The notes: generated by a model not told the origin, from the letters alone. A stretch of DNA of 37,453 nucleotides from JAFGFG01 sp964442905 (GCA_964442905.1 CAYUBD010000003.1:1-37453), one strand, 5' to 3'; numbered from the stretch's first letter, positions 1 through 7,071 are shown. Made by a program: numbers and translations.

Positions 1-75
1 TGCCCCCGCCGGGATTTGAACCCGGGTCCCCGGCTCGAGAGGCCGGTATCCTTGACCGGGCTAGACTACGGGGGC
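1..75 (-). tRNA. tRNA-Glu (CTC)
   Basis: Read on the minus strand it folds into a full cloverleaf: acceptor GCCCCCG/CGGGGGC with discriminator A, anticodon stem CCGGC/GCCGG around the loop CTCTCGA (anticodon CTC), and T arm CCGGG-TTCAAAT-CCCGG. There is no intron and no encoded CCA. It lies 8 bp downstream of tRNA-Ile on the same strand, so the two are probably one transcript. It is the only tRNA here with an uninterrupted T arm, which makes it the internal control for the introns in its neighbours. Confidence 0.95.
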
Positions 76-83
76 AAATGACA

Positions 84-240
84 TGGGCCCGCTGAGACTT
101 TCCCACTCCCACAGCTTCGCAGTGGAAGTGATTTGAACTCAGGACCCCCACGTTTCTGTCCCCTTCCGCAAACGCTTTTTCTGACAACATGCGAAAAGGA
201 CTATCAGCGTGGTGCTCTAACCAGGCTAAGCCACGGGCCC
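84..240 (-). tRNA. tRNA-Ile (GAT) with two introns
   Basis: Acceptor GGGCCCG/CGGGCCC, discriminator A; anticodon stem CCACG/CGTGG with mature loop CTGATAA, anticodon GAT. A 48-nt intron (154-201) sits at the canonical 37/38 site and folds on itself (arms GTCCTTTTCGCA and TGCGGAAGGGGAC, with wobbles). A second 34-nt intron (98-131) interrupts the T arm: the stem CTGAG/CTCAG and loop TTCAAAT are rebuilt only when it is removed. Its exact edge has a one-base ambiguity (58/59 or 59/60). A promoter must lie just above 240, where an AT-rich TATA-like stretch is seen. Confidence 0.9.
98..131 (-). other. T-arm intron of tRNA-Ile (34 nt)
   Basis: The intron begins with a hairpin, arms CACTTCCAC and GTGGGAGTG (one G-U pair), and ends in the purine tail GGAAAG immediately before exon TCTCAG. 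Exon TTC (T54-C56) can pair with tail GAA and leave a 3-nt bulge AAA, a relaxed bulge-helix-bulge as cut by archaeal tRNA-splicing endonuclease. Confidence 0.8.
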
Positions 241-336
241 ATTCTGTGCAATAAATATAGTATAACTCTTTATAATATTTACATTCCTAGCCTCTAAGAG
301 TAATTTATATAATGATACATGAGAATAAGATAGTAC
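241..336. promoter_or_regulatory. Divergent tRNA promoter region
   Basis: This AT-rich gap separates the minus-strand Ile-Glu tRNA pair from the plus-strand Thr-Pro pair. A TATA-like element TTTATATAAT at about 304-313 lies roughly 25 bp before the tRNA-Thr 5' end. On the minus strand, ACTATATTTATT at about 250-262 can serve tRNA-Ile. No gene is seen in the gap. Confidence 0.55.
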
Positions 337-490
337 GCCCCAGTAGCTCAGCCGGTAGAGCGCAGCGTTGGTAATGGCCCTTTTCGAGGCGAGCAGGCAA
401 AAGCGCCAGCGGAAAAAAACGAAAAGCGGACAACAGACACGCTGAGGTCACGAGTTCAAAAGGCTTTGCCTGGAAATCTCGTCTGGGGCT
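337..490 (+). tRNA. tRNA-Thr (GGT) with two introns
   Basis: Acceptor GCCCCAG/CTGGGGC, discriminator T; anticodon stem CAGCG/CGCTG, mature loop TTGGTAA, anticodon GGT. A 65-nt intron (374-438) occupies the canonical 37/38 site. A 16-nt intron (461-476) interrupts the T loop between TTCAAA and TCTCGT; removing it restores stem ACGAG/CTCGT with loop TTCAAAT. Only two bases separate this gene from tRNA-Pro, so both come from one transcript. Confidence 0.9.
461..476 (+). other. T-arm intron of tRNA-Thr (16 nt)
   Basis: The whole intron is a minimal hairpin, AGGC-TTT-GCCT, plus the tail GGAAA before exon TCTCGT. It repeats on a tiny scale the layout of the other T-arm introns here (hairpin at the 5' edge, purine tail at the 3' edge). 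At 16 nt it is close to the lower size limit for a tRNA intron. Confidence 0.8.
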
Positions 491-492
491 TC

Positions 493-638
493 GGGCCCGT
501 GGTGTAGCTTGGCCTAGCATCGGAGCTTTGGGAGCTTCAGACCTGAGTTCAAGAACCCTTTAGCGCACGTAAACGCACTAAAGCGTTCCACGGAAAGTAA
601 GATATCGCGAAAGGGTTGGACATATCTCAGCGGGCCCA
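493..638 (+). tRNA. tRNA-Pro (TGG) with one T-arm intron
   Basis: Acceptor GGGCCCG/CGGGCCC, discriminator A; anticodon stem GGAGC/GCTTC (one G-U) with uninterrupted loop TTTGGGA, anticodon TGG. The T arm CTGAG-TTCAA...ATCTCAG is split by 71 nt (about 554-624, or one base to the left). It has no anticodon intron, so the T-arm intron stands alone here. The HIT gene starts 21 nt after the 3' end, suggesting a tRNA-mRNA joint transcript. Confidence 0.9.
554..624 (+). other. T-arm intron of tRNA-Pro (71 nt)
   Basis: The arms AACCCTTT and AAAGGGTT lie at the two ends of the intron and continue inward as GCG/CGC. Exon GTTC pairs with intron GGAC (4 bp), flanked by the 3-nt bulges AAG and ATA on opposite strands: a near-perfect bulge-helix-bulge. 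Cutting after the second base of each bulge would give intron 553-623 and a mature loop TTCAAAT. Confidence 0.8.
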
Positions 639-659
639 TCATGTTAAGGAGGTAGTAAG

Positions 660-1133
660 ATGAGCGAAGAAGGTCATGGAGGCGGATGTCTTTTCTGCAA
701 GATATCCTCAGGCGAGATACCGTCGAAGAAAATCACAGAAGATACTGACACATTCACGTTCCTGGACATAAATCCGAGGAATCCCGGGCATGCTCTTGTG
801 ATACCCAAGAAGCACTATACGACGCTGCTTGATATGCCTGAAAATGAGGTCGGGAAACTATTCCAAAGTGTGAGAAACATTGCTGAGGCTGTCAAGAAAG
901 GAACCAAGGCAGACGGCCTTTCAATAGTCCAGTCGAATGGTCAGGCAGCAGGTCAGGTTGTAACACATGTGCATGTGCACATAATCCCAAGGTACCTCTC
1001 TGAAGGCCCGGTTAGCCTTGAAGGGGTGCTTTCGGTGAAGAAGATGCCTGAAGAGACTATCAACAAGATCTCAGATGCCATAAAGGCAAGCATGGGTCAG
1101 TCAGTGAAAACAAAGGACGAATTTGACTTTTAA
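660..1133 (+). CDS. HIT-family nucleotide hydrolase/transferase
   Basis: A 157-residue histidine-triad protein of the Hint branch, the usual full length. The catalytic triad HVHVH is at residues 103-107, followed by IIPRY. An N-terminal CLFC at about 10-13 resembles the zinc knuckle of many prokaryotic HIT proteins. Known members hydrolyse nucleoside 5'-phosphoramidates or adenylates; the substrate here is not readable. The ATG at 660 is supported by a strong Shine-Dalgarno AAGGAGGT at 646-653. The SD begins 8 nt after the tRNA-Pro 3' end, so the message may be freed by tRNA 3' processing rather than have its own promoter. tRNA-Gly follows 27 bp after the stop. Confidence 0.93.
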   Translation: MSEEGHGGGCLFCKISSGEIPSKKITEDTDTFTFLDINPRNPGHALVIPKKHYTTLLDMPENEVGKLFQSVRNIAEAVKKGTKADGLSIVQSNGQAAGQVVTHVHVHIIPRYLSEGPVSLEGVLSVKKMPEETINKISDAIKASMGQSVKTKDEFDF

Positions 1134-1160
1134 AAGGACACTCGATATTATCTATACAAT

Positions 1161-1313
1161 GCGCCGGTAGTCTAGTCTGGCAGGACCCAGACAGTCTTCG
1201 GGGTGTCTTGGAAGATATGATGCCAAGGATGATTGGGACAAGCCTTCCAAGCCTGTGACCCGGGTGAATGCCAACATTGTGGTGTTCCGGGAATTCAAAT
1301 CCCGGCCGGCGCA
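1161..1313 (+). tRNA. tRNA-Gly (TCC) with two non-canonical introns
   Basis: Acceptor GCGCCGG/CCGGCGC, discriminator A. The sequence makes a tRNA only if two inserts are removed. Intron 1 (1191-1241, 51 nt) splits the 5' anticodon stem at 29/30 (CAG|GC), rebuilding CAGGC-CTTCCAA-GCCTG with anticodon TCC at 1246-1248. Intron 2 (1265-1293, 29 nt, or one base right) splits the T arm at 53/54 or 54/55, rebuilding CCGGG-TTCAAAT-CCCGG. There is no intron at 37/38. A TATA-like TTTTAAAAGG overlaps the HIT stop codon about 25 bp upstream. Confidence 0.88.
1265..1293 (+). other. T-arm intron of tRNA-Gly (29 nt)
   Basis: It forms the hairpin GAATGCCA/TGGTGTTC (two G-U pairs) followed by tail CGGGAA before exon TTCAAAT. 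It sits on the 5' side of the T loop, unlike the 58-60 site of the other three, but the hairpin-plus-purine-tail layout is the same. The tail CCGGG can pair with the palindromic exon CCCGGG. Confidence 0.7.
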
Positions 1314-1390
1314 TTCTTTCTTTATGAAACATTCCATAAAACAATCCCTGACCGTTCCATCACACTTTTTAAACTCTTTTCAGAGTATTT

Positions 1391-2326
1391 ATGAATATGA
1401 AATATTCATTTGTTTTCCTGATAACTTTTTTCGTACTGTCTTCAGCGTTGATGCTCAGTGCGGCTTCTGCGGCGGAGCTTGAATATTACGGCATAGAAAC
1501 TGATATCGAAAGAAACCTGCAGATGATGATCACTGTGACCCTTACACCCACATCTCCTGTGAACCATCTCGATTACAACCCGGGTTTCAGCATATTCAAC
1601 CTTTCTGCGACTACCCGTTCAGGCACCAGCAATTGCGACCTTGGAAACGTAAAGGACGGAAGTGAGATAAGCTGCGACTTCTATGGCATGATGGAAGGCG
1701 AAACCATGATAAGGCTCGCTTTCTCGACCAGAGAAGGGATAAAACCGATGAAAAACGGCTATGAATTCAGAGCGGAATTTCCTGTTCCCATGCCTGCCGA
1801 AAGAGCATTCTCGCTAATAAAACTGCCGCCCAAGGCAGTGCTGTCAGAGGAAATCGTGAACCAGTCTTTTTTCCCTCCAGACGGAAGCACGCTGACCGAC
1901 GGAAAACGCATGATGATTTCATGGGAAATGGAAAACCTGACCGAAAGTGACACGCTCAGCTTTTCGACTATATTCGAAGTCGTGGGTGACGGCGGCACTA
2001 TGTGGGACATCACTGTTATGGTTATGACATCTGTAGTTGTCATTGTCATGATCATTGTTGCTATCTACTTAAGAAGAGGGTCTTCCCCCAAAGAGGGTGA
2101 AGTGAGGGTCCTCCCGCTTCTCAACAAGGATGAGAAAAGGGTTGTGGACATCATCGCCAAAAACGATGGTGAAGCAAGGCAGAGCCGAATAGTCAAGGAC
2201 TCAGACTACAGCAAAGCGAAGATTTCAAGGCTGATTAAAAACCTGAAGGAACGCGGCGTTGTTGACACGGAACCCATATCCGGACGTGAGAACAAGGTAA
2301 TCCTGAAGATAAAGGGCGTAGAGTGA
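1391..2326 (+). CDS. Membrane-anchored winged-helix transcription regulator
   Basis: A 311-residue protein with an N-terminal signal sequence (hydrophobic residues about 5-28), an extracellular region to about 203, one membrane helix at about 204-227 ending in RRG, and a C-terminal winged helix at about 245-311 containing YSKAKISRLIKNLKERGVV. This predicts an outside sensor that passes a signal to a cytoplasmic DNA-binding domain. The extracellular part is not recognised. A TATA-like TTTTTAAACT about 25 bp upstream makes the ATG at 1391 a leaderless start. The gene at 18049-18996 has the same architecture with a different sensor. Target genes are unknown. Confidence 0.75.
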   Translation: MNMKYSFVFLITFFVLSSALMLSAASAAELEYYGIETDIERNLQMMITVTLTPTSPVNHLDYNPGFSIFNLSATTRSGTSNCDLGNVKDGSEISCDFYGMMEGETMIRLAFSTREGIKPMKNGYEFRAEFPVPMPAERAFSLIKLPPKAVLSEEIVNQSFFPPDGSTLTDGKRMMISWEMENLTESDTLSFSTIFEVVGDGGTMWDITVMVMTSVVVIVMIIVAIYLRRGSSPKEGEVRVLPLLNKDEKRVVDIIAKNDGEARQSRIVKDSDYSKAKISRLIKNLKERGVVDTEPISGRENKVILKIKGVE

Positions 2327-2358
2327 AACTTTTAAATGAACCCCTTCAAAGTGATTTT

Positions 2359-3849
2359 ATGGAAAAGTTTCTGATTACAACAGCCATAGACTATCCCAGC
2401 GGCAAGCCGCACTTGGGACATGCTTATGAGAAGATATGCACAGACGTTATTGCGAGGTATAAGCGTTTGAAAGGATTTGACGTCCACTTCTCCACAGGAA
2501 CTGATGAGCACGGGATGAAGATACAGAGGTGCGCTGAGAAGGAGAAGAAGACACCAAAGGAGTACGTCGATGGAATGGTAGTGCATTTCAAGGAGCTTTG
2601 CGACGTGCTCAACATCTCATATGATGATTTCATAAGGACGACAGAACCAAGGCACAAGAAGACTGCACAGGGGATATTCAGCATCATAAACAGGAAGGGT
2701 GAAATTTACAAGGGTATATATGAAGGCCTCTACTGTGTGGAATGCGAGACGTATTATCAGAGAAAAGACCTCAAGGACGACCTCTGCCCTGTTCACGGGA
2801 AAGAACCGGACAACTTTTCGGAAGAGAGCTACTTCTTCCAGATGAGCAAATACAGGGATAAGCTCGTAGAGCACATCAAAAAGCACAAGGATTACATCAG
2901 GCCGGAGTCCAAGCGCAACGAGATACTCAGCAGGCTGAAAGAGCCGCTCAAGGACCTTTCTGTATCGAGAACCAGTTTCAAATGGGGTGTTCCAGTCCCC
3001 ATTGACAACAAACATGTCCAGTACGTCTGGATGGATGCACTCATCAATTATCTTTCAACAGTCGGCTGGCCAAAAGGAAAGTCCAAGGAGTTCTGGCCGA
3101 CAGCAGTTCATATAATCGGGAAAGACATAGTCTGGCATCATACTGTCATATGGGGAAGCATACTCATGGCTGCGGGCATATCCCTGCCCAAGACCGTGTT
3201 CGTTCATGGATTTGTCAACATAAAAGGGGAGAAGATGTCCAAGTCCAAGGGAACGGTCGTTGACCCGGTAGAACTCGTCAATGAGTACGGCGCAGACACC
3301 CTCAGATACTTCCTTGTCAGCGAGATACCATTCGGCGATGACGGGGACTTCTCCGTGGAATCGCTAATCACAAGGAACAACGGCGAGTTGCTGAACAATC
3401 TGGGAAATCTGGTCAACCGCGTGCTTACCTTCATATACAATAAAAATGGCGGAAATGTAACGGGGCATAATGATTTTGATAGCGCTGACAAGGCTCTCAT
3501 AAAGTCCATTGAAAGCTATCCGAAGAAGGTGGCGAAACACATGGATAACTTCAATCTCCAGGCAGCGCTCGATTGTGTAATGAAGCTGTCAAAAGAGGGA
3601 AATGAATACTTCCAGCAGAAGGAGCCGTGGAAAGGGAAATATGACAACTGCCTTTACATAGGTGCAAACCTTCTCAGAAGTATTTCCATAATGATATCGC
3701 CTTTCATACCGGAGAGTGCGGAGAAGATGTGGAATTATATGAATCTTCCGGGTTCAGTCCACAGGCAGAAATGGGAAAACGCAGCAAAGCTCGATGTCAA
3801 GGCGAATCATAAGATAAACAAACCGGAACCGCTGTTCACGAGACTCTAG
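2359..3849 (+). CDS. metG: Methionyl-tRNA synthetase, bacterial type
   Basis: Charges tRNA-Met in the cytoplasm; class I synthetase of 496 residues. The HIGH signature is HLGH at residues 18-21, KMSKS is at 292-296, and a zinc knuckle CVEC...CPVH lies between. The motif TGTDEHGMKI and the N-terminal style (PSGKPHLGH) resemble bacterial MetRS rather than the archaeal form (usually CALPY...G..HIGH). There is no C-terminal tRNA-binding extension. An in-frame GTG at 2323 overlaps the preceding stop, but TTTTAAAT at 2330-2337 lies 25 bp before ATG 2359, so a leaderless start at 2359 is preferred. It ends 4 bp into the convergent next gene. Confidence 0.95.
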   Translation: MEKFLITTAIDYPSGKPHLGHAYEKICTDVIARYKRLKGFDVHFSTGTDEHGMKIQRCAEKEKKTPKEYVDGMVVHFKELCDVLNISYDDFIRTTEPRHKKTAQGIFSIINRKGEIYKGIYEGLYCVECETYYQRKDLKDDLCPVHGKEPDNFSEESYFFQMSKYRDKLVEHIKKHKDYIRPESKRNEILSRLKEPLKDLSVSRTSFKWGVPVPIDNKHVQYVWMDALINYLSTVGWPKGKSKEFWPTAVHIIGKDIVWHHTVIWGSILMAAGISLPKTVFVHGFVNIKGEKMSKSKGTVVDPVELVNEYGADTLRYFLVSEIPFGDDGDFSVESLITRNNGELLNNLGNLVNRVLTFIYNKNGGNVTGHNDFDSADKALIKSIESYPKKVAKHMDNFNLQAALDCVMKLSKEGNEYFQQKEPWKGKYDNCLYIGANLLRSISIMISPFIPESAEKMWNYMNLPGSVHRQKWENAAKLDVKANHKINKPEPLFTRL

Positions 3850-4151
3850 CAGGACGGAGTTCCGCATCCAAGTTGAATGTCTTTTGAATCTATTCTGGTG
3901 GTACCGAATATCTTCACTTTCAAGAAGTCCAGATTTTTTGATGTGTAAGGGTCGTTCTTAACACTTTCCGGGATCATCTGGATTCCTTCAAGCGGTGCGC
4001 CTCCTATGTAGCCCTGCGCAAAATAGTATGATTCGCCGTTCTCATTCTTGTAACCGCTCGGCTGGTTGTTGATGACTATGAGGTAATTCTTGCTGCATGA
4101 ACCGAATGGGCACCTTTCGACAGCGTCTATGACCTCGTTAGTTGTGAACAT
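3846..4151 (-). CDS. Hypothetical 101-residue protein
   Basis: Not recognised. It has no signal peptide or membrane segment; four cysteines stand out: CPFGSC near residue 14-19 and CGTPSC at the very C terminus, which could bind metal or form disulfides. A TATA-like CTTATAAATTTT about 27 bp before ATG 4151 supports real, leaderless expression. Its stop overlaps the metG stop by 4 bp on the opposite strand, a tail-to-tail arrangement. The adjacent minus-strand gene at 4193 is read in the same direction but seems to have its own promoter. Confidence 0.6.
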   Translation of the reverse strand: MFTTNEVIDAVERCPFGSCSKNYLIVINNQPSGYKNENGESYYFAQGYIGGAPLEGIQMIPESVKNDPYTSKNLDFLKVKIFGTTRIDSKDIQLGCGTPSC

Positions 4152-4192
4152 ATAATCACTATAGATAATTCGCAGTAAAATTTATAAGGGCT

Positions 4193-4519
4193 TCAGTATG
4201 CCTGCTCATTGACCTTCTGCTGCTCTTTCTGGATTATTTGTTGCGGAGGGGGCTGATTCTCAGGTTTCGAGTCCAGCATAGACTTTATCTCGGCGAGGTC
4301 TATCTCAACTTCCTTCATAAGCCTGGCCCGCTCGCTCCTGTTTATTTTTCTCTCTTCAAGAATCCTGATGTTCTGCTCTATCTGGTCTTCCTTTGGCAGT
4401 ATCTGCGCCCTCATTGACTGTTCCTTCTTGAGGGTCTTCTCCCTTAGCCTGTCCCATCTCTTCCTGAGCTTCCGTATCTTCCTGCCGTGCCCAAAAATAA
4501 ATCCAAGCGGATTGAACAT
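4193..4519 (-). CDS. Hypothetical coiled-coil protein
   Basis: About 108 residues, not recognised. A short hydrophobic N terminus (MFNPLGFIFGHG) is followed by a highly charged helical stretch at about 12-85 with heptad-like spacing, then a Gln/Pro-rich tail (PENQPPPQQ). The hydrophobic start could dock the coil on the membrane; this is inference. An in-frame GTG at 4528 could extend it by three residues, but the ATG at 4519 is preferred. A TATA-like AATAATCTATATAG lies just upstream. Confidence 0.6.
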   Translation of the reverse strand: MFNPLGFIFGHGRKIRKLRKRWDRLREKTLKKEQSMRAQILPKEDQIEQNIRILEERKINRSERARLMKEVEIDLAEIKSMLDSKPENQPPPQQIIQKEQQKVNEQAY

Positions 4520-4616
4520 ATAAAACACTATATAGATTATTTGCCTTACCTTCTTAAGAATGGCATACAGGTGTGACGCATAGACTTAAAAAATTAACTA
4601 CCATTATATTTTGTTT

Positions 4617-6146
4617 ATGAAATACGCGTTTATAGCATTTCTGATTGCCGCACTTATGGCAGCAACTCCGGCTGCGGCCTTGGTGGAGGCAGACGTGCAG
4701 GTTGATGTTCACAGCAATACACTGTGCCCGTGTTCTACACTCACGACAGAAGACTTTGAGGTCTTCGTGAAAAATATGGATTCAAGGACACAGGAATACA
4801 GGCTTGAGCTTATACTTCCCGATGATGAGCTGTGGTCAGGTTTCATAGTTCCCAACGTCACGCTTTCCGCAAATGATGTGCAGATCGCAGCCGCTTTCGT
4901 GACTTCCTCATGCTGGGTAAAGCCAGGAGTATATACAGTTGGGGTAAAGGTAATATCACCTGTCTCTGGTGAATCATCAGTCAAAAACTTCGATGTTGAA
5001 GTTCTGAAGTGCAGGTGGGTTGAGGTAACTGCTGATGAATACGAACTCTGCCAGGAAGAGGAGTCAACAGTCGAGCTCACGTTTGTCAACGATGGTGACA
5101 GGGATGAGAAGATAAAGCTTTCTACAAGCGAGGCCTGGGCAGTATTCCCTGATGATTCTTTAGAAATTGCACGCGGCGAGGAAAAGACAGTTGAACTCGT
5201 GTTCACGCCGTCTGATGACATTGAAGGCGAACAGACCGTTACCCTCAATCTTGATTCGGAGATATCATACATGAGGAACAAGGAGAAGCTGAGCGCGACA
5301 GTCAGGGACTGTTACGGAACCGAGTTAAGTGTCGAACCTTCGCGCCAGAATGTCTGTCCGTGCCAGACAGCAGACTTCACACTGGAAGTAAAGAATGCCG
5401 GCCTGCTGGAGGACCAGTACACAATCAGGTATGGAGACGAGAGCAGCGAGATGTCCATAGTCAGGAACGGGACAGGAAAGGTGTCTCTTGCCATCGACGT
5501 TCCATGCGACAAGGAAGAGGGTGATTACCCGCTGGAGATAGAGATAGACTCGAATGATCCTGTAAGCTCCACGGTCATAGTCGGTGTCTTGTCTGCTTTC
5601 GAGTGCTACAACGTTTACCTTTACAGCGAGGACGCTGTAAATGTCAGGCCTGTTGAAATAGGCGAGTCTGAGACATATGAGATAGTTGCCGTGAACAAAG
5701 GCAAGTTTACACAGTCTTACGAGCTTGTGCTTGATGCCCCATACTGGATTCACATGTCAGACTACGGAACAGAACTTGCTCCGGGAAACGAGAAATTCTT
5801 TTACGTTTATGCCGCACCTGAATATGCTGTCGAGGCAGGAAGCTATCCTGTATATGTGGCTGCTGTGGGAGAGAATGAGAAGGCTTCGATAGAATTCGAG
5901 GTCGTGGTAGTTTCAAACTTCACCATAACGGAGGAAGATGAGGAAGCAGTCGCAGAAGAGGCTGCTGAGACAGAAGAACCTTCCGATGCACTGGGCGAGG
6001 AAATGGAAGCTGACATATCCCTGCCGACAGGCCAGGTCATCGGGGAAGGTGAAGACAGGCCTTGGTCCCAGATAGTCATGATAAGCATACTGGCGATTGC
6101 AGTAGTGTTCGTACTCGTTCTGAGATTCGTAATCATGATGAAATGA
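4617..6146 (+). CDS. Secreted, membrane-anchored Ig-like (NEW3/CARDB-type) repeat protein
   Basis: About 509 residues: signal peptide (1-22), four beta-rich repeats of roughly 100 residues, an acidic Glu/Ala-rich linker (about 435-475) and a C-terminal membrane helix (about 483-507) with a basic end. The repeats resemble archaeal CARDB/NEW3 cell-surface domains (each has a VKN/VND/VNK turn). The first three carry regularly placed cysteines (CPC, LCQ, VCPC, then single Cys near each repeat end), suggesting disulfide-linked modules. Function is probably adhesion or envelope structure. The start is ATG 4617 (an upstream TTG at 4611 is in frame); CTTAAAAAATTA at about 4584-4595 lies about 25 bp upstream. 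Confidence 0.75.
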   Translation: MKYAFIAFLIAALMAATPAAALVEADVQVDVHSNTLCPCSTLTTEDFEVFVKNMDSRTQEYRLELILPDDELWSGFIVPNVTLSANDVQIAAAFVTSSCWVKPGVYTVGVKVISPVSGESSVKNFDVEVLKCRWVEVTADEYELCQEEESTVELTFVNDGDRDEKIKLSTSEAWAVFPDDSLEIARGEEKTVELVFTPSDDIEGEQTVTLNLDSEISYMRNKEKLSATVRDCYGTELSVEPSRQNVCPCQTADFTLEVKNAGLLEDQYTIRYGDESSEMSIVRNGTGKVSLAIDVPCDKEEGDYPLEIEIDSNDPVSSTVIVGVLSAFECYNVYLYSEDAVNVRPVEIGESETYEIVAVNKGKFTQSYELVLDAPYWIHMSDYGTELAPGNEKFFYVYAAPEYAVEAGSYPVYVAAVGENEKASIEFEVVVVSNFTITEEDEEAVAEEAAETEEPSDALGEEMEADISLPTGQVIGEGEDRPWSQIVMISILAIAVVFVLVLRFVIMMK

Positions 6147-6249
6147 ACCCTTTTAGAAAAAGCGTTCACGGAAAAGAAGGAAAGTTTCCATCAAAAAAGC
6201 TTTTTATAAAAAATCTTTAGCAAAAACTATGAAAAAGTTTCGCAGAAAT
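6147..6249. terminator. Convergent terminator region
   Basis: This gap lies between two tail-to-tail genes. It holds an AT palindrome AAAAAGCTTTTT near 6195-6207 and several T runs that could end transcripts from both sides. Nothing else is seen. Confidence 0.35.
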
Positions 6250-7071
6250 TTATCTTGTTATTGATATGAGCGCGCTGTATACGACAGCTGTGCCTATGGA
6301 GAAATAACCGAGAGCGTCCCAGGCTTTTGATTCAGAATTTACGAACCGGTCAAGCATGAATCTTGCGAGCTTTCTCTTCGGCGGGGAGTAGTTCCTCCCT
6401 ATGTATTTGACTAAGTCGTCATAGGACCATCTCATCCTTTCCCGCGCCCAGGACACGACCACGGGTGCCGTGGCGTATCTGCCATGGAACCTTACATTAC
6501 CTTTCTTTATCTGGCGGAGTATGCCATCGACATCATGCGCGTCAATATGATTGGCAGTGAGCCCCAGCATATCCGGACTATGCGCATCAGAGCCGCCGAC
6601 AGCCGCCATCCCGGCTTTCGTTATCTTAGATCTGGCGATGTGGTTCTCTATCCTTGAAATGATGAGTGAATTGAAAGCCTCAGCGGCATCACATTTGATG
6701 AATTCATCACCGACGCCTTCATTCCTCAGGTCAAATGGGTGAGGCGCTACTGCTATCCCGCCCTGTGCGTGTATCTCTTCAATTGTCTCGTTAATGGACA
6801 TCCCGCTTTTCACGTTTTCGTTCAGTCCCAGTCCCAGCACATGGCCGGATGCCGTGGAAACCTCAAGGCCGGGGATGAAAACCATGCCATGCTTTCCGGC
6901 GGCCTTCTTCGCGTCCTTCCAGCCTGCTATTGTGTCATGGTCCGTGAGCGCCATCCCGGTGAAACCCTTCCTTTTCAGTGCCCTGACTATCTGATCCGGA
7001 GACATGGTTGCCTCCCATGTTATCTTCTTCCCCTTGGAATGCCATGAATGGCAGTGCAGTTCGTATTTCAT
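6250..7071 (-). CDS. PHP-domain phosphoesterase
   Basis: A 273-residue metal-dependent PHP protein of the YciV/TrpH-like class. Metal ligands seen are HCH at residues 6-8 (ELHCHSWHS), DHDT at 44-47, GLEVS at about 66-70, the PHPFD motif near 108, and SDAH near 159. Known members hydrolyse nucleoside 3',5'-bisphosphates or short RNA 5' ends; substrate is not established here. The last 20 residues are hydrophobic and may attach it to the membrane. An upstream in-frame start at 7116 exists, but GATATAAAAG about 27 bp before 7071 marks a leaderless ATG at 7071. Confidence 0.85.
   Translation of the reverse strand: MKYELHCHSWHSKGKKITWEATMSPDQIVRALKRKGFTGMALTDHDTIAGWKDAKKAAGKHGMVFIPGLEVSTASGHVLGLGLNENVKSGMSINETIEEIHAQGGIAVAPHPFDLRNEGVGDEFIKCDAAEAFNSLIISRIENHIARSKITKAGMAAVGGSDAHSPDMLGLTANHIDAHDVDGILRQIKKGNVRFHGRYATAPVVVSWARERMRWSYDDLVKYIGRNYSPPKRKLARFMLDRFVNSESKAWDALGYFSIGTAVVYSALISITR

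Noticed and set aside
305..520. 71-residue ORF on minus across tRNA-Thr
   Set aside because: It covers a tRNA gene with two introns and has no promoter or protein-like composition.
84..640. Trans-split tRNA halves
   Set aside because: Both halves of every tRNA are adjacent, in order and on the same strand, so ordinary cis introns suffice.
1191..1241. Box C/D guide RNA inside the tRNA-Gly intron
   Set aside because: ATGATG and GATGATT resemble box C, but no matching D/D' boxes (CTGA) at the right spacing.
2323..2358. Longer MetRS start at GTG 2323
   Set aside because: The added residues lie in the predicted TATA box, and the family N terminus aligns at ATG 2359.
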